A DNA stretch of 32,666 nt from SVQP01 sp045606685 (GTDB lineage Bacteria > Bacillota > Clostridia > Oscillospirales > CAG-272). The stretch covers positions 1 through 32,666 of the forward strand of contig JAZUSJ010000196.1 of the NCBI GenBank assembly GCA_045606685.1. The letters run 5' to 3'. The position numbers were made by a program, and so were the translations under genes. Each line of letters starts with the position of its first letter. Position 1 is the first letter of the stretch. Positions 1-6,460 of the stretch are shown here, one piece after another. The notes beneath the pieces were generated by a model that was given only the letters and a program-made list of their open reading frames with translations, ran no database searches and had not been told where the DNA came from.

Positions 1-57
1 GTCGCCAAGCGAGGCTTGGGGGTCTCTCCCCCTCCCCTTCGCGCCGTCTTCCGCGCT

Positions 58-405
58 TCACCATTTTCCGTCGCTCAAATTCACCGCTTTTTTCATCGGT
101 TTTCGGTCTTGGGGTGTCTTATTTCCTTTTGCCGCATTGCAACAGTAGTGAGCAGCTTGGAGGTTGCTCCAATCTTTCGCCGCTGCTTGTGGCGAAGAAT
201 AGCCGAATTCGCGCCATCGTGAAATCGGCTTAATTTCGTCTATCACAAACGACAAAGGATGTTGCGCGTCGCTCGGCTCGTCGTAATGGATCTCGCCGAG
301 CCTTCCTCGACAGATGCCGCAGGGAGCCGCCATTGCCTTGAAGCGGGCGCGGTACTTTCGGCGGAGAGATCCGTTTGAGGAGCGGGGGTTATTTTTCACA
401 GCCAT
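58..405 (-). CDS. HNH endonuclease, small, packaging-associated type
   Basis: A 115-residue protein with a CGIC pair at about residues 29-32, a central IDEIKPISRW segment holding the acidic and histidine-side metal-site region, and a closing NLQAAHYCCNAAKG segment with the distal HNH His and Asn. In tailed phages such short HNH proteins usually sit next to the terminase genes and help the packaging nuclease; that role is inferred from family and place. The start ATG at 405 overlaps the end of the metallophosphoesterase frame by 10 bases. If the window is circular, this gene lies about 230 bases before the other HNH gene and the terminase. Confidence 0.85.
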   Translation of the reverse strand: MAVKNNPRSSNGSLRRKYRARFKAMAAPCGICRGRLGEIHYDEPSDAQHPLSFVIDEIKPISRWREFGYSSPQAAAKDWSNLQAAHYCCNAAKGNKTPQDRKPMKKAVNLSDGKW

Positions 406-1170
406 GCCGTGGCCTTTTTCTTTCTGCCGTCCAGCTTTATGATGGGCGTGTCAAGGCTTGCCGGTTTAAAGGATGCAAGCTCACCGTATCCGCCATAATT
501 GAGCGCGGCGGCTGTGTTGACGTATAGCTTGTCGACTTGGGCGACCGTTTCGTTCACTGGTGATGTACGGAAGAAAGACGTTTTTACAATTGCGGGAGTA
601 TGCAGATGAGAATGGATGTAAACGTCTGCGTCGACTATCGAGGCAAGCTGCATAAGTCGGTTGACCTTCGCCCCCCTCAGTTCTCCCTGCGCCTGTTCCG
701 TGTACGGCGTAAACACTATAACGCACAGGCTCTCCGTGCCGTCCCGACCTTCTCCATTTGCCGAAGCGTATGAACAGCAGAACAGACGCGGGGGAATATC
801 GTTCCCCTATGCCGAGCTGGTCACACATGATCTGCGTCAGATCGAGTCCGTCGTTTTTATAGATTCGTAGCTCATGGTTGCCGGGGGTAACCGCGAGAAG
901 CTTTTCCTTTATCGGCTCGAACAGCTTCACGCATTGCTTGAGCTGCTCCATCGGCGAGAGATCTGTATACACGTCCGAGACGCTGTTTCGGATTGCACAG
1001 TTCATGAGGTCGCCGTTGAGAAGCGCAAAAGCGTTCGGCGTTTTCTTGAGATAGTCGAGCCATTCCGTTATGCGTTTGCCGTCGCTTGCGGGGTCTCCTA
1101 TGTGCCAATCCGCAAGCGGCAATAAAAAGATTTCGTCGAAGTCTCCAAGATCGTGCGCGATAACCTTCAT
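396..1170 (-). pseudogene. Metallophosphoesterase split by a one-base slip in a G6 tract
   Basis: The upstream frame (1170 down to about 671) carries the calcineurin-type metal-binding motifs DWHIGD (residues 21-26), NGDLMN (52-57) and GNHE (97-100), then YAVHGTGAGRTEGG. The conserved sequence then continues in another frame (about 670 to 396) with KVNRLMQLASIVDAD and the closing metal motif HSHLH. The join is a run of six G on the coding strand at 671-676; seven would restore one frame of about 257 residues. The start at 1170 has a CGGAGG site 6 bases upstream. The substrate is unknown; such enzymes act on nucleotides, nucleic acids or phosphoproteins. Whether this is an inactive allele, a phase-variable gene or a sequence error cannot be told here. 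Confidence 0.8.
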
Positions 1171-1444
1171 CAGGTTCCTCCGTATGGTCAGACGCCCCCA
1201 CCAGCGTCTGGTTTTCCCTCAATCCTGCGCGAGAAAGGATAAGCGCGCCGGATAGCTATTCCCTTGAAGCGGCAGGACAGCGCCACGCCGAGGATCTTGA
1301 ACGGCTTTGTACGGCGTGATACTCTTACAACGCCCGAGGAGGAAGACGTTCGGCTGCCCTTTGACCACGTTTAAGCAAAACGAAGAAGAGCAAGGATTTC
1401 TCCCTGCTCTTCCGCATTATGAATTATACTGCCGAAGTATAGTG
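1171..1444. other. Intergenic gap, 274 bases, no convincing gene
   Basis: The gap between the metallophosphoesterase and the late-regulator-like gene holds a hairpin (listed separately) and a GTG-initiated minus-strand frame of 49 residues (1219-1368) that has no ribosome site and no recognisable similarity. A TATAAT-like hexamer lies on the minus strand near 1421-1426, but I see no -35 box at a proper distance. A late promoter or regulator binding site would be expected in such a place, but the sequence alone does not identify one. Confidence 0.4.
1378..1412 (-). terminator. Probable terminator of the early operon
   Basis: The arms GAAGAGCA (1385-1392) and TGCTCTTC (1405-1412) form a perfect 8-pair stem with a 12-base loop. 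Read on the minus strand the stem is followed by TTCGTTTT, a modest U-rich tail. It lies 33 bases past the stop of the gene at 1445-1849, where the early operon would end. The plus-strand reading has no U tract. Confidence 0.55.
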
Positions 1445-1849
1445 TCATTCTATCCCCATGATTTCACCCACATGGGAGATTGCCTTTTTTCGTATACGCA
1501 TCATCTGTTTCCATGAGTAGGTCATCTCAACGCAGACTTCCTCCCATGTCTTCATGTCGATGTAGTAGACCTTCAGCGCGAGGAATTCGCGGCGGTCTTC
1601 CAGTTTGTCGATCACGCCGAGGATCTCCGTCTTTGTGGCGTAGAGCCTGTCGAGCAGCTCGTCTATCTTGTCCTCCAGTTCGACCAGGCTGTCAAACTTG
1701 TGCGGGTCTTTCGTTGTCTGCGCTCCGTCGCCGTCGTAGGATTGCGTGATCTTTGTAAGACGGTCGCGCGTTTCGTCCCGCGTCCTGATCAGGGACGTTA
1801 TTTCCCGCTCGATCCATCGTCCGCGGGCGAGCCATTGTTTCGCGTTCAT
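1445..1849 (-). CDS. Putative late-gene transcription regulator (DUF1492/ArpU-like)
   Basis: A 134-residue, mostly helical protein. Its C-terminal part (LALKVYYIDMKTWEEVCVEM followed by TYSWKQMMRIRKKAI) has the shape of a sigma-region-4-like helix-turn-helix, as in the ArpU/RinA/DUF1492 proteins that close the early region of many Firmicutes phages and switch on late genes. The ATG at 1849 overlaps the preceding gene by 4 bases. It is the last gene before a terminator-like hairpin, as expected for a late activator. The assignment rests on architecture and location; no single catalytic or diagnostic motif fixes it. Confidence 0.65.
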   Translation of the reverse strand: MNAKQWLARGRWIEREITSLIRTRDETRDRLTKITQSYDGDGAQTTKDPHKFDSLVELEDKIDELLDRLYATKTEILGVIDKLEDRREFLALKVYYIDMKTWEEVCVEMTYSWKQMMRIRKKAISHVGEIMGIE

Positions 1850-2139
1850 TTCGGCACCTCGATTTCGTATTCGTCGAGAAGCACGCGGCGCAGATCCGGC
1901 ACGCTCACTCTGCGCTCCGCCACCTCCTCCGACAGTTTGCTGATCTCGCGCCACACTTCGCGGATGTGTTCTCCGCCGTTGAACTTGTCCACCAACACGG
2001 AGAGGATGATGACGGTCGCGGTCGTGACGCCGTCGTTTACGCCCTGCTCCCAAGCGCGGTTGACATCTGCCTCGGTTGCGGGCTTCCGGCGCGGGTTAAT
2101 CTTCATTCTTCTAGGGTTGAGTTCTTCAGGCTTCTTCAC
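1846..2139 (-). CDS. Conserved phage protein of unknown function, early operon
   Basis: A 97-residue protein starting with GTG at 2139, after an AGGAGAAG ribosome site. The N-terminus is basic and proline-rich (NPRRMKINPRRKP). The middle, EADVNRAWEQGVNDGVTTAT, continues into a hydrophobic helix (VIILSVLVDKF), and the C-terminus is charged. I recall similar small proteins next to late regulators in Clostridia phages but know no function. It overlaps the genes on either side by 14 and 4 bases, so it is translated as part of the operon. Confidence 0.7.
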   Translation of the reverse strand: MKKPEELNPRRMKINPRRKPATEADVNRAWEQGVNDGVTTATVIILSVLVDKFNGGEHIREVWREISKLSEEVAERRVSVPDLRRVLLDEYEIEVPK

Positions 2140-2317
2140 TCGGCTCTTCTCCTCTCTTCAGCACGTCATCCACGAGGAGGACGCCGCAGGCAATAGACAC
2201 GGCATCGTACCACGACTGCCTGTTATAACCCTCTATCCGAAGCGCGGCCACCATCTCGACGAGAGCGGAAGCCACTTCCCTGTAGGTCATCGGCGTCTTC
2301 TTGGTCTCATTGAACAT
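2126..2317 (-). CDS. Small hypothetical protein
   Basis: Sixty-three residues with no recognised domain. The ATG at 2317 follows GAGGAGGAAGACG, a strong ribosome site that itself encodes the acidic tail of the upstream gene. The segment ASALVEMVAALRIEGYNRQS is amphipathic and the C-terminus is acidic. It overlaps both neighbours, so it is expected to be co-translated with them. Confidence 0.6.
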   Translation of the reverse strand: MFNETKKTPMTYREVASALVEMVAALRIEGYNRQSWYDAVSIACGVLLVDDVLKRGEEPSEEA

Positions 2318-2435
2318 CGTCTTCCTCCTCTTCGCAGTCTTCGTCCGGCGGATTATTCCACCACGCGCCGTTGGCGGCGGAGCAGTAGCCGGTCCGCTCA
2401 GTCTCCTGTATCCAAGGGGCGTCAGGGATCAGCAT
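2307..2435 (-). CDS. Very small acidic protein (42 residues)
   Basis: An ATG at 2435, preceded by GGAG seven bases upstream, opens a 42-residue frame that fills the space between two larger genes. It is rich in Trp, Asn and Pro in the middle (GAWWNNPPDEDCEEEEDD) and strongly acidic at the end. It overlaps the genes on both sides by 11-14 bases, the usual packing in this operon, which is the main support. The function is unknown. Confidence 0.5.
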   Translation of the reverse strand: MLIPDAPWIQETERTGYCSAANGAWWNNPPDEDCEEEEDDVQ

Positions 2436-2613
2436 CGGCGGACTCCGTCGTTTTCTCCAACTGCTTGAGCAGCTTCGCGGTCATGTCGTACACGCCGTTG
2501 ATATAATTCACATACTCAGCGGCCTGCTCATTCAGGCCATCCCACATCCACTCCTGCGCATCTTCCAGAACGGCATGCTCGGCGCGGAGGATATCAAGTT
2601 CGTCAAACAGCAT
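2422..2613 (-). CDS. Small hypothetical protein, coiled-coil-like
   Basis: Sixty-three residues, acidic and almost wholly helical, with heptad-like spacing in DELDILRAEHAVLEDAQEW and TAKLLKQLEKTTE. The start at 2613 follows a GAGGAG site. No family recognised. It sits 13 bases after the zinc-ribbon gene at 2627-2974. Confidence 0.6.
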   Translation of the reverse strand: MLFDELDILRAEHAVLEDAQEWMWDGLNEQAAEYVNYINGVYDMTAKLLKQLEKTTESADADP

Positions 2614-2626
2614 CGTCTATCTCCTC

Positions 2627-2974
2627 TCATTTCTTGTCGGCTACCCACAACCGGGCGCGGTACCGGATCCGGCCCGTGCGGTAGTCGTAGTCTTCTTTTC
2701 TGAACTCCATATGCTTCGCGAGCTCTCCGGTTATCTGCCGCGCCAGATCGGCGAAGACTCTTTCGTCTGTGACGTAGCCTTTCTCGATCATGTACGGATC
2801 GATCAGCGCAGTAGCGTCGACCGGCTGCGCGTTGAGATAGATCGTGTCGATGGAAAGGAACGGCGTCCACCGAAGCACGGTGCCGCAGTACGGGCACTTG
2901 TCGCTATAGCCGATCGGCGCCGCACAGTTCGGGCAGTTATAAATCGGCTTGTTAGTAGAATCAAATATCGGCAT
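2627..2974 (-). CDS. Zinc-ribbon protein of unknown function
   Basis: A 115-residue protein with an N-terminal four-cysteine zinc ribbon (CPNC at about residues 14-17 and CPYC at about 27-30), followed by about 80 residues without a recognised fold that contain ALIDPYMIEKGYVTDERVF. Small zinc-ribbon proteins are common in phage early operons and may bind nucleic acid or host proteins. The ATG at 2974 follows an AGGAGG site seven bases upstream. The function cannot be named from sequence. Confidence 0.65.
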   Translation of the reverse strand: MPIFDSTNKPIYNCPNCAAPIGYSDKCPYCGTVLRWTPFLSIDTIYLNAQPVDATALIDPYMIEKGYVTDERVFADLARQITGELAKHMEFRKEDYDYRTGRIRYRARLWVADKK

Positions 2975-2978
2975 CGGG

Positions 2979-3266
2979 TTACACCTCCTGTTTCAGCCAT
3001 TGGAGCGCACACACCGCGCAATCCGTTTCGCCATCGCATATATCGTGTTGGCAATAGCTGATTTTGGGATGTGATATCCACTCTGCCAACTCCTCATCCG
3101 TCATGGTACGGATGCGGTCGGCGTTTGTGCGTGGCTTGACTTCGGGAATCGTGCCGCTAACTGTGCAAGGGATAATGCAAGCCGTAAACTCGCAGTACCC
3201 TCTATTGTTCAGATGTTTGCAACCGCCACAGTTCTTTCCGTCAAAAGAAACCCACGGAGTATGCAT
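2979..3266 (-). CDS. Cysteine-rich phage protein, early accessory block
   Basis: Ninety-five residues when started at the ATG at 3266, which follows GAGGAGG seven bases upstream; a GTG three bases earlier is also possible. Cysteines occur as CGGC near the start, three more around residues 26-35, and a C-terminal cluster (CQHDICDGETDCAVC), suggesting one or two zinc sites. The central NADRIRTMTDEELAEWI is a helical motif I recall in many uncharacterised Clostridia phage proteins. The ATG overlaps the upstream stop codon by one base. Confidence 0.65.
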   Translation of the reverse strand: MHTPWVSFDGKNCGGCKHLNNRGYCEFTACIIPCTVSGTIPEVKPRTNADRIRTMTDEELAEWISHPKISYCQHDICDGETDCAVCALQWLKQEV

Positions 3267-3703
3267 CACTCGCCCTCCTCTGCCTCCCGATAAAACGGGC
3301 AGTTGTTTTCTAACCTCGTCGGCAAAGACACATCTAATACGCCCGTTATTTTCGGATTTTCTTTTTTTCTGTTGTTCAGAAACTTTCCAACAAGCGGGAC
3401 TTCAAATGTGTATGCGTCCTCTTCGATAATCTCTGTTTCGCCCATGTTTCGCCCGTTGAGAAACTGCATATAATGGACAAACTCATGCGCCACAACAAAC
3501 AGGCATTTCGTAGTACCGATACGTTTTGCCGCAACGAGGATTACCCTTTTCCCGTTGTCCTCCCCAAAGTACCCATAGCACTTGGTTTCTCCGTCTATAA
3601 TAGCGTCACAATCGTACATGACGCGGACGGGTATTCTCGGCACTTGGTATTCAGCAAAGAGCCAATTTGTAAAATGGCGAACGATACGCTTTTTCTTCTT
3701 CAT
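3266..3703 (-). CDS. Putative zinc metallopeptidase (HExxH)
   Basis: A 145-residue protein with a basic start (MKKKKRIVRH), a beta-rich N-terminal half and the zinc protease signature HEFVH at residues 73-77 inside VVAHEFVHYMQ. The third zinc ligand is not obvious; candidates lie in the acidic GETEIIEEDAYTFEV stretch about 15 residues further on. Small phage HExxH proteins include ImmA-like repressor proteases, but there is no helix-turn-helix partner beside this one, so the target is unknown. It lies in the accessory block between small zinc-binding proteins and overlaps both neighbours by a few bases. Confidence 0.65.
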   Translation of the reverse strand: MKKKKRIVRHFTNWLFAEYQVPRIPVRVMYDCDAIIDGETKCYGYFGEDNGKRVILVAAKRIGTTKCLFVVAHEFVHYMQFLNGRNMGETEIIEEDAYTFEVPLVGKFLNNRKKENPKITGVLDVSLPTRLENNCPFYREAEEGE

Positions 3704-4026
3704 GTCTCGCCCTCATCTGCTTTGATGATGGTGGGAGCGGTAGACAAGCACTTTGCCGCCTCGTGCAAGCCGTCCTTTACGCCCTCAAAATACTCTTCGG
3801 GAAAGACTTCGTAGTCATGCCACGCTTGTTCCTCTCTGCGGTAGATATCGAGCGCGTCCGCATCAATCAGCCTCCCATGCGACGGGACGGTGACGGCCTT
3901 CGCGCCTTCAACTAAAGCATAATCGCCAAAGCCTATCGGCCTCCCGATTGTCCCGTCTGGATATATTCGGATTGAACGCCAGTTTCCCTCTTTCGGCATC
4001 TCCATGCCCTTGATTAAGATGCTCAT
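3700..4026 (-). CDS. Hypothetical phage protein
   Basis: A 108-residue protein; the ATG at 4026 is preferred because AAGGAGG lies six bases upstream. It contains SHGRLIDADALDIY and ends LSTAPTIIKADEG. This pair of short patterns, (H)GRLIDADAL and APTIIxA, recurs from memory in many small early proteins of Clostridia phages without known function. Its start overlaps the stop of the zinc-ribbon gene at 4023-4193. Confidence 0.65.
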   Translation of the reverse strand: MSILIKGMEMPKEGNWRSIRIYPDGTIGRPIGFGDYALVEGAKAVTVPSHGRLIDADALDIYRREEQAWHDYEVFPEEYFEGVKDGLHEAAKCLSTAPTIIKADEGET

Positions 4027-4193
4027 GAGTACCTCCTTTTGCACTCTTGACACTCATACCCAATAAACATTTCGGGCTTATATGTCGGCATCGGGTAAAG
4101 CATTACATCATCGCAAAGTCGGCAAACCACGGGAAAATACCCGTTCTTCTTCCATCTTTCGCGGTCTTCTGCTGTAATCTCTTTTGCTTTCAT
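4023..4193 (-). CDS. Small zinc-ribbon protein (56 residues)
   Basis: Two cysteine pairs (CRLC and CQEC) spaced about 22 residues apart make a small zinc-ribbon. The AGGAGG site lies seven bases before the ATG at 4193; the ATG six bases earlier is too close to that site to be used. The ribosome site falls directly in the 3' trailer of the tRNA gene, so translation of this gene needs the transcript that also carries the tRNA. The last codons (AAAAGGAGGTACTCATGA) supply the ribosome site and start of the next gene. Confidence 0.6.
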   Translation of the reverse strand: MKAKEITAEDRERWKKNGYFPVVCRLCDDVMLYPMPTYKPEMFIGYECQECKRRYS

Positions 4194-4209
4194 GCTCATT
4201 CCTCCTTTT

Positions 4210-4285
4210 TGGTAGCCCGTCCGCGATTTGAACGCGGGTCTGCCGATTATAAGTCAGCGGCTCTGACCGATTGAGCTAACGGGCT
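4210..4285 (-). tRNA. tRNA-Ile(UAU)
   Basis: A complete cloverleaf: acceptor AGCCCGT/ACGGGCT (7 pairs), D stem GCTC/GAGC with loop AATCGGTCA, anticodon stem GCTGA/TCGGC with loop CTTATAA, T stem CCGCG/CGCGG with loop TTCAAAT, discriminator A and an encoded CCA (4210-4212). The anticodon is UAU, which reads AUA. Most bacteria read AUA with a lysidine-modified tRNA-Ile(CAU) instead, so this is an uncommon species. It lies in the early operon 5 bases after the stop of the DUF551-like gene and must be cut out of the polycistronic transcript. Confidence 0.93.
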
Positions 4286-4290
4286 TTTTC

Positions 4291-4734
4291 TCATTCCTTC
4301 GGCGGCTCTGGTAGCGTAACAGCCCGCCAATAATCAGCGTCCTTTGCGTCCATTCCCTCTCCTGCGTCCGTCCATGTCCGAAAGTATGCGTCTCTGTATT
4401 TGCCCCCGCGCCCGAAGCACCCGGCGTGTACCATCCCGCAGCTGAGCCACTCGATGTTTCCAACTTCTGCACCGAGATCGCACTCCGGCAACCGCTCTGT
4501 CACGGGAATCCACTTCGGCTCAAACTTAACAACGGTGTTGTTGCCGCTACGGTCAAACACCATGTTCGTATTTGCCTCATAGCCCTCAACCGCCGCTCTC
4601 AATTCCTCAATTGCATCGGCGGCTTGTAATCGTGTCTGCGCTGAACACTCACCTTTAAGGCAACATTTGTATCCATCCCACAATTTACAGCTTTCGCATG
4701 ATGTTCTCAGCCGCTTTATAAGTTCGTCATACAT
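4291..4734 (-). CDS. DUF551-like phage protein
   Basis: A 147-residue protein. The N-terminal part has several cysteines (CESCKLWDGYKCCLKGEC), possibly a zinc site. The centre holds KWIPVTERLPE, the hallmark opening of the DUF551 domain found in many phage early regions, and the end has DADYWRAVTLPEPP, also typical of that domain. The biochemical role is unknown. The ATG at 4734 overlaps the upstream stop codon (TGATG). The tRNA gene follows directly. Confidence 0.75.
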   Translation of the reverse strand: MYDELIKRLRTSCESCKLWDGYKCCLKGECSAQTRLQAADAIEELRAAVEGYEANTNMVFDRSGNNTVVKFEPKWIPVTERLPECDLGAEVGNIEWLSCGMVHAGCFGRGGKYRDAYFRTWTDAGEGMDAKDADYWRAVTLPEPPKE

Positions 4735-5060
4735 CAGCTTTCCTCCCTCATGTCAGCTCCGCAGTTGGGGCAGAAGTTCCAGTCGGGCTTTTCTTCCCAT
4801 TCTTCAAAGCGCTTTCCGCAAATAGGGCAAGACCACATATCGTAGACAAGTCCACCGTCTGCGTAACCATCTGCTTCTCCGTACCATTCCGCTCTCACCA
4901 CAGGCCGCACATCGGCTGCGGGGATGTTCTCGATGAGATAGCGGTCTATGCGCTGTTGCGCTATCTTGTGATGGCACTCTTCTGTCGATAGGCACATTGA
5001 CATCGTTATCGGCTGTGAAAGCAATTCTATTGCCGCCTCGCGTTCGATGTATTCAGCCAT
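4734..5060 (-). CDS. Zinc-ribbon phage protein
   Basis: A 108-residue protein starting at 5060 behind a GGAGGG site, two bases after the methyltransferase stop. It opens with MAEYIEREAAIELL, continues through IPAADVRPVVRAEW and closes with a CPIC...CPNC zinc ribbon (about residues 79-102). I recall this three-part pattern from many uncharacterised Firmicutes phage proteins. No function is known; it may be a nucleic-acid or protein-binding accessory factor. Confidence 0.7.
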   Translation of the reverse strand: MAEYIEREAAIELLSQPITMSMCLSTEECHHKIAQQRIDRYLIENIPAADVRPVVRAEWYGEADGYADGGLVYDMWSCPICGKRFEEWEEKPDWNFCPNCGADMREES

Positions 5061-5062
5061 TG

Positions 5063-5722
5063 TCAGCCCTCCGGGAAATGATACTTTGCTACGGCAACGG
5101 CGTGCTTTTCGATTTCGCTCGACCACAGCGCCGTGCCTGGTCCGTTGATACCCTCCCATATCATCGGGAAAGACGCCTGTCCGTCGAATAGGCTGCCGAG
5201 CGTCGGCGTGCGTTCGTACTGCGCAGAGATTCGCTTGAGCAGATACCTCCAAAACGGCGTTGCGATGCCGTTCCCTTGGAGCCGGTATCGTGCCGAGTCC
5301 GGCAGCTCATACACTTTGCCCTTTTCGTTGACGCCGTACTTGCTCCAATCGTCCGGCATCCCTTGCAGCCGTTCGCACTCTTTCGGCGTGAGTCTGCGGA
5401 CGATGCACTCGCCTATCACAGGCCGCTCTTTCTCCTGTGCGTTCAGCGTGGTCGCTGTGCCGTCTTCTGTGATGCCGTTATGACCTTTGCGGTCGGACAT
5501 CATAATCGGTTCTTCTGCTATGACTTCTCGCTCCTTTCCGTTTCTTGCTCCTGTGCCTTTGAAATAGCTTGCGTCAAGGGTTTGGCTCACTTCGCCCCCC
5601 CTACGCAAGAGGTCATTTTGTACTTCATCGATCACCAGCATATCGTTATATGCGTCCTGTCCGTTATAGCTGCCGGGATGTGCCCCGGAGGTAACGGAGC
5701 CTGTTACGTTCTGATAGCTCAT
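5063..5722 (-). CDS. C5-cytosine methyltransferase, C-terminal subunit (motifs IX, X, then I-II)
   Basis: An intact 219-residue frame. Residues 1-100 are target-recognition-like. Residues 109-124 (RRLTPKECERLQGMP) match motif IX and RLQGNGIATP (148-156) matches motif X. After these, where a normal enzyme ends, comes TLGSLFDGQASFP (174-186), a motif I-like SAM-binding segment, and ALWSSEIEKH, motif II-like; the frame stops at YHFPEG. The normal continuation, MKHYGDI, is the start of the gene at 6484-7065. So this is the permuted half of a split enzyme. Motif I is unusual: GQAS where GxGG is expected. The start at 5722 has only a weak GGAG 13 bases upstream, and a G7 tract (5595-5601) lies inside the frame. 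It may instead be the tail of a longer broken gene. Confidence 0.8.
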   Translation of the reverse strand: MSYQNVTGSVTSGAHPGSYNGQDAYNDMLVIDEVQNDLLRRGGEVSQTLDASYFKGTGARNGKEREVIAEEPIMMSDRKGHNGITEDGTATTLNAQEKERPVIGECIVRRLTPKECERLQGMPDDWSKYGVNEKGKVYELPDSARYRLQGNGIATPFWRYLLKRISAQYERTPTLGSLFDGQASFPMIWEGINGPGTALWSSEIEKHAVAVAKYHFPEG

Positions 5723-6438
5723 CTTCGATTCGATTCTCCACTACAAGGGTCTCGCTGCCCCCCCCCATACGATCCGCCGCATACTGTTGTCGAAACGGCT
5801 ATATCGTCCTCGCAGTAAACGGCGGATTGACTTACTTGGTTAAAGGTTTTTGTCTCGACCACTATCGGCACATTGCCCCCCCTGTTCCGTACCGCTGGAT
5901 CACAGGCATTGCAACGTCCGCTTCTTCAAATATCCCGTGGCGGTACTTGTTGTACAGTTTCTTCATATCTCAACACTATCGGCTGATTGCCCCCCCCTGT
6001 TCCGTACTTGGCGCTTACTGTCTCGCAAATCTCGCCGAGCGGTTTATAGCGGGAGTCTTGATTGTGGGATTCGTAGACCAGGACGCAAGGCACATGATGC
6101 GGATCAGAGCGTCTTGCTGTGAGTGTCATTGCCGCCCCCCCCTGTTAAGACTTGGTTGTAGAGGTCAAGGCCGATCGCGTCTTTCAAAAATCAGCACCCC
6201 CCCTGATTGCAAGCCGGACAGCCGCCGTTGTTATCGAGCGTCCGAGCGGTCTCCGCGAGATAAATGCCGCTGTGTGGATTTTTCGACTTCATCGCGTTGC
6301 TGTCGTAGGAGCTGATGCCGTATACCAAACGAATAGCGTCTGATCTTGGCACACGCCTATCGTCCCGCTCTTTTCCCATTGCACCAGCGGCCCCTTTCCC
6401 GCTTTGTTTCCGTTGCTGTCAACGTCTCGCCCCCCCCC
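5595..6438 (-). repeat. Seven coding-strand G tracts of 7-9 bases
   Basis: Runs of C on the plus strand (G on the coding strand) lie at 5595-5601 (7), 5758-5766 (9), 5876-5882 (7), 5990-5997 (8), 6135-6142 (8), 6197-6203 (7) and 6430-6438 (9). I found no other run of seven or more G or C in the window. They encode the Gly-Gly-Gly turns between recognition modules. Comparing frames on each side, the tracts at 5758, 5876, 6135 and 6197 are each one base too long or too short, while those at 5595 and 5990 are in frame. Confidence 0.85.
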
Positions 6439-6460
6439 TAATTTTGAGGGTTGCTGCATT
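5723..6460 (-). pseudogene. Frame-broken array of methyltransferase target-recognition modules
   Basis: Coding similarity continues through the whole stretch but hops between frames. In order on the minus strand the modules are: GGGRDVDSNGNKAGKGPLVQ (near 6440-6380); YGISSYDSNAMKSKNPHSGI (near 6320-6260, ending CNQGG); DAIGLDLYNQVLTGG (near 6185-6140); MTLTARRSDPHHVPCVL followed by ESHNQDSRYKPLGEI (6129-6020); YNKYRHGIFEEADVAMPVI (near 5945-5890); NVPIVVETKTFNQV to GGSYGGG (5875-5760). These patterns are typical of the variable region of phage cytosine methyltransferases (recalled, not searched). Breaks fall at G tracts and also at about five other points (near 6460, 6325, 6180, 5960 and 5735). 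No continuous product is possible as written. Confidence 0.7.
5860..6007 (-). repeat. Near-identical 33-34 base direct repeats 114 bases apart
   Basis: 5860-5892 and 5974-6007 share CACTATCGGC, then TTG plus a C tract (7 and 8), then TGTTCCGTAC. They differ at two adjacent bases (AC versus TG) and in tract length. The offset is 114 bases, a whole number of codons, so recombination between the copies would remove or add one module nearly in frame. On the coding strand both read YGTGGGN(V/Q)PIV. Confidence 0.85.

Noticed and set aside
1219..1368. Minus-strand frame of 49 codons starting with GTG
   Set aside because: No ribosome site, starts inside the terminator tail and has no recognised similarity.
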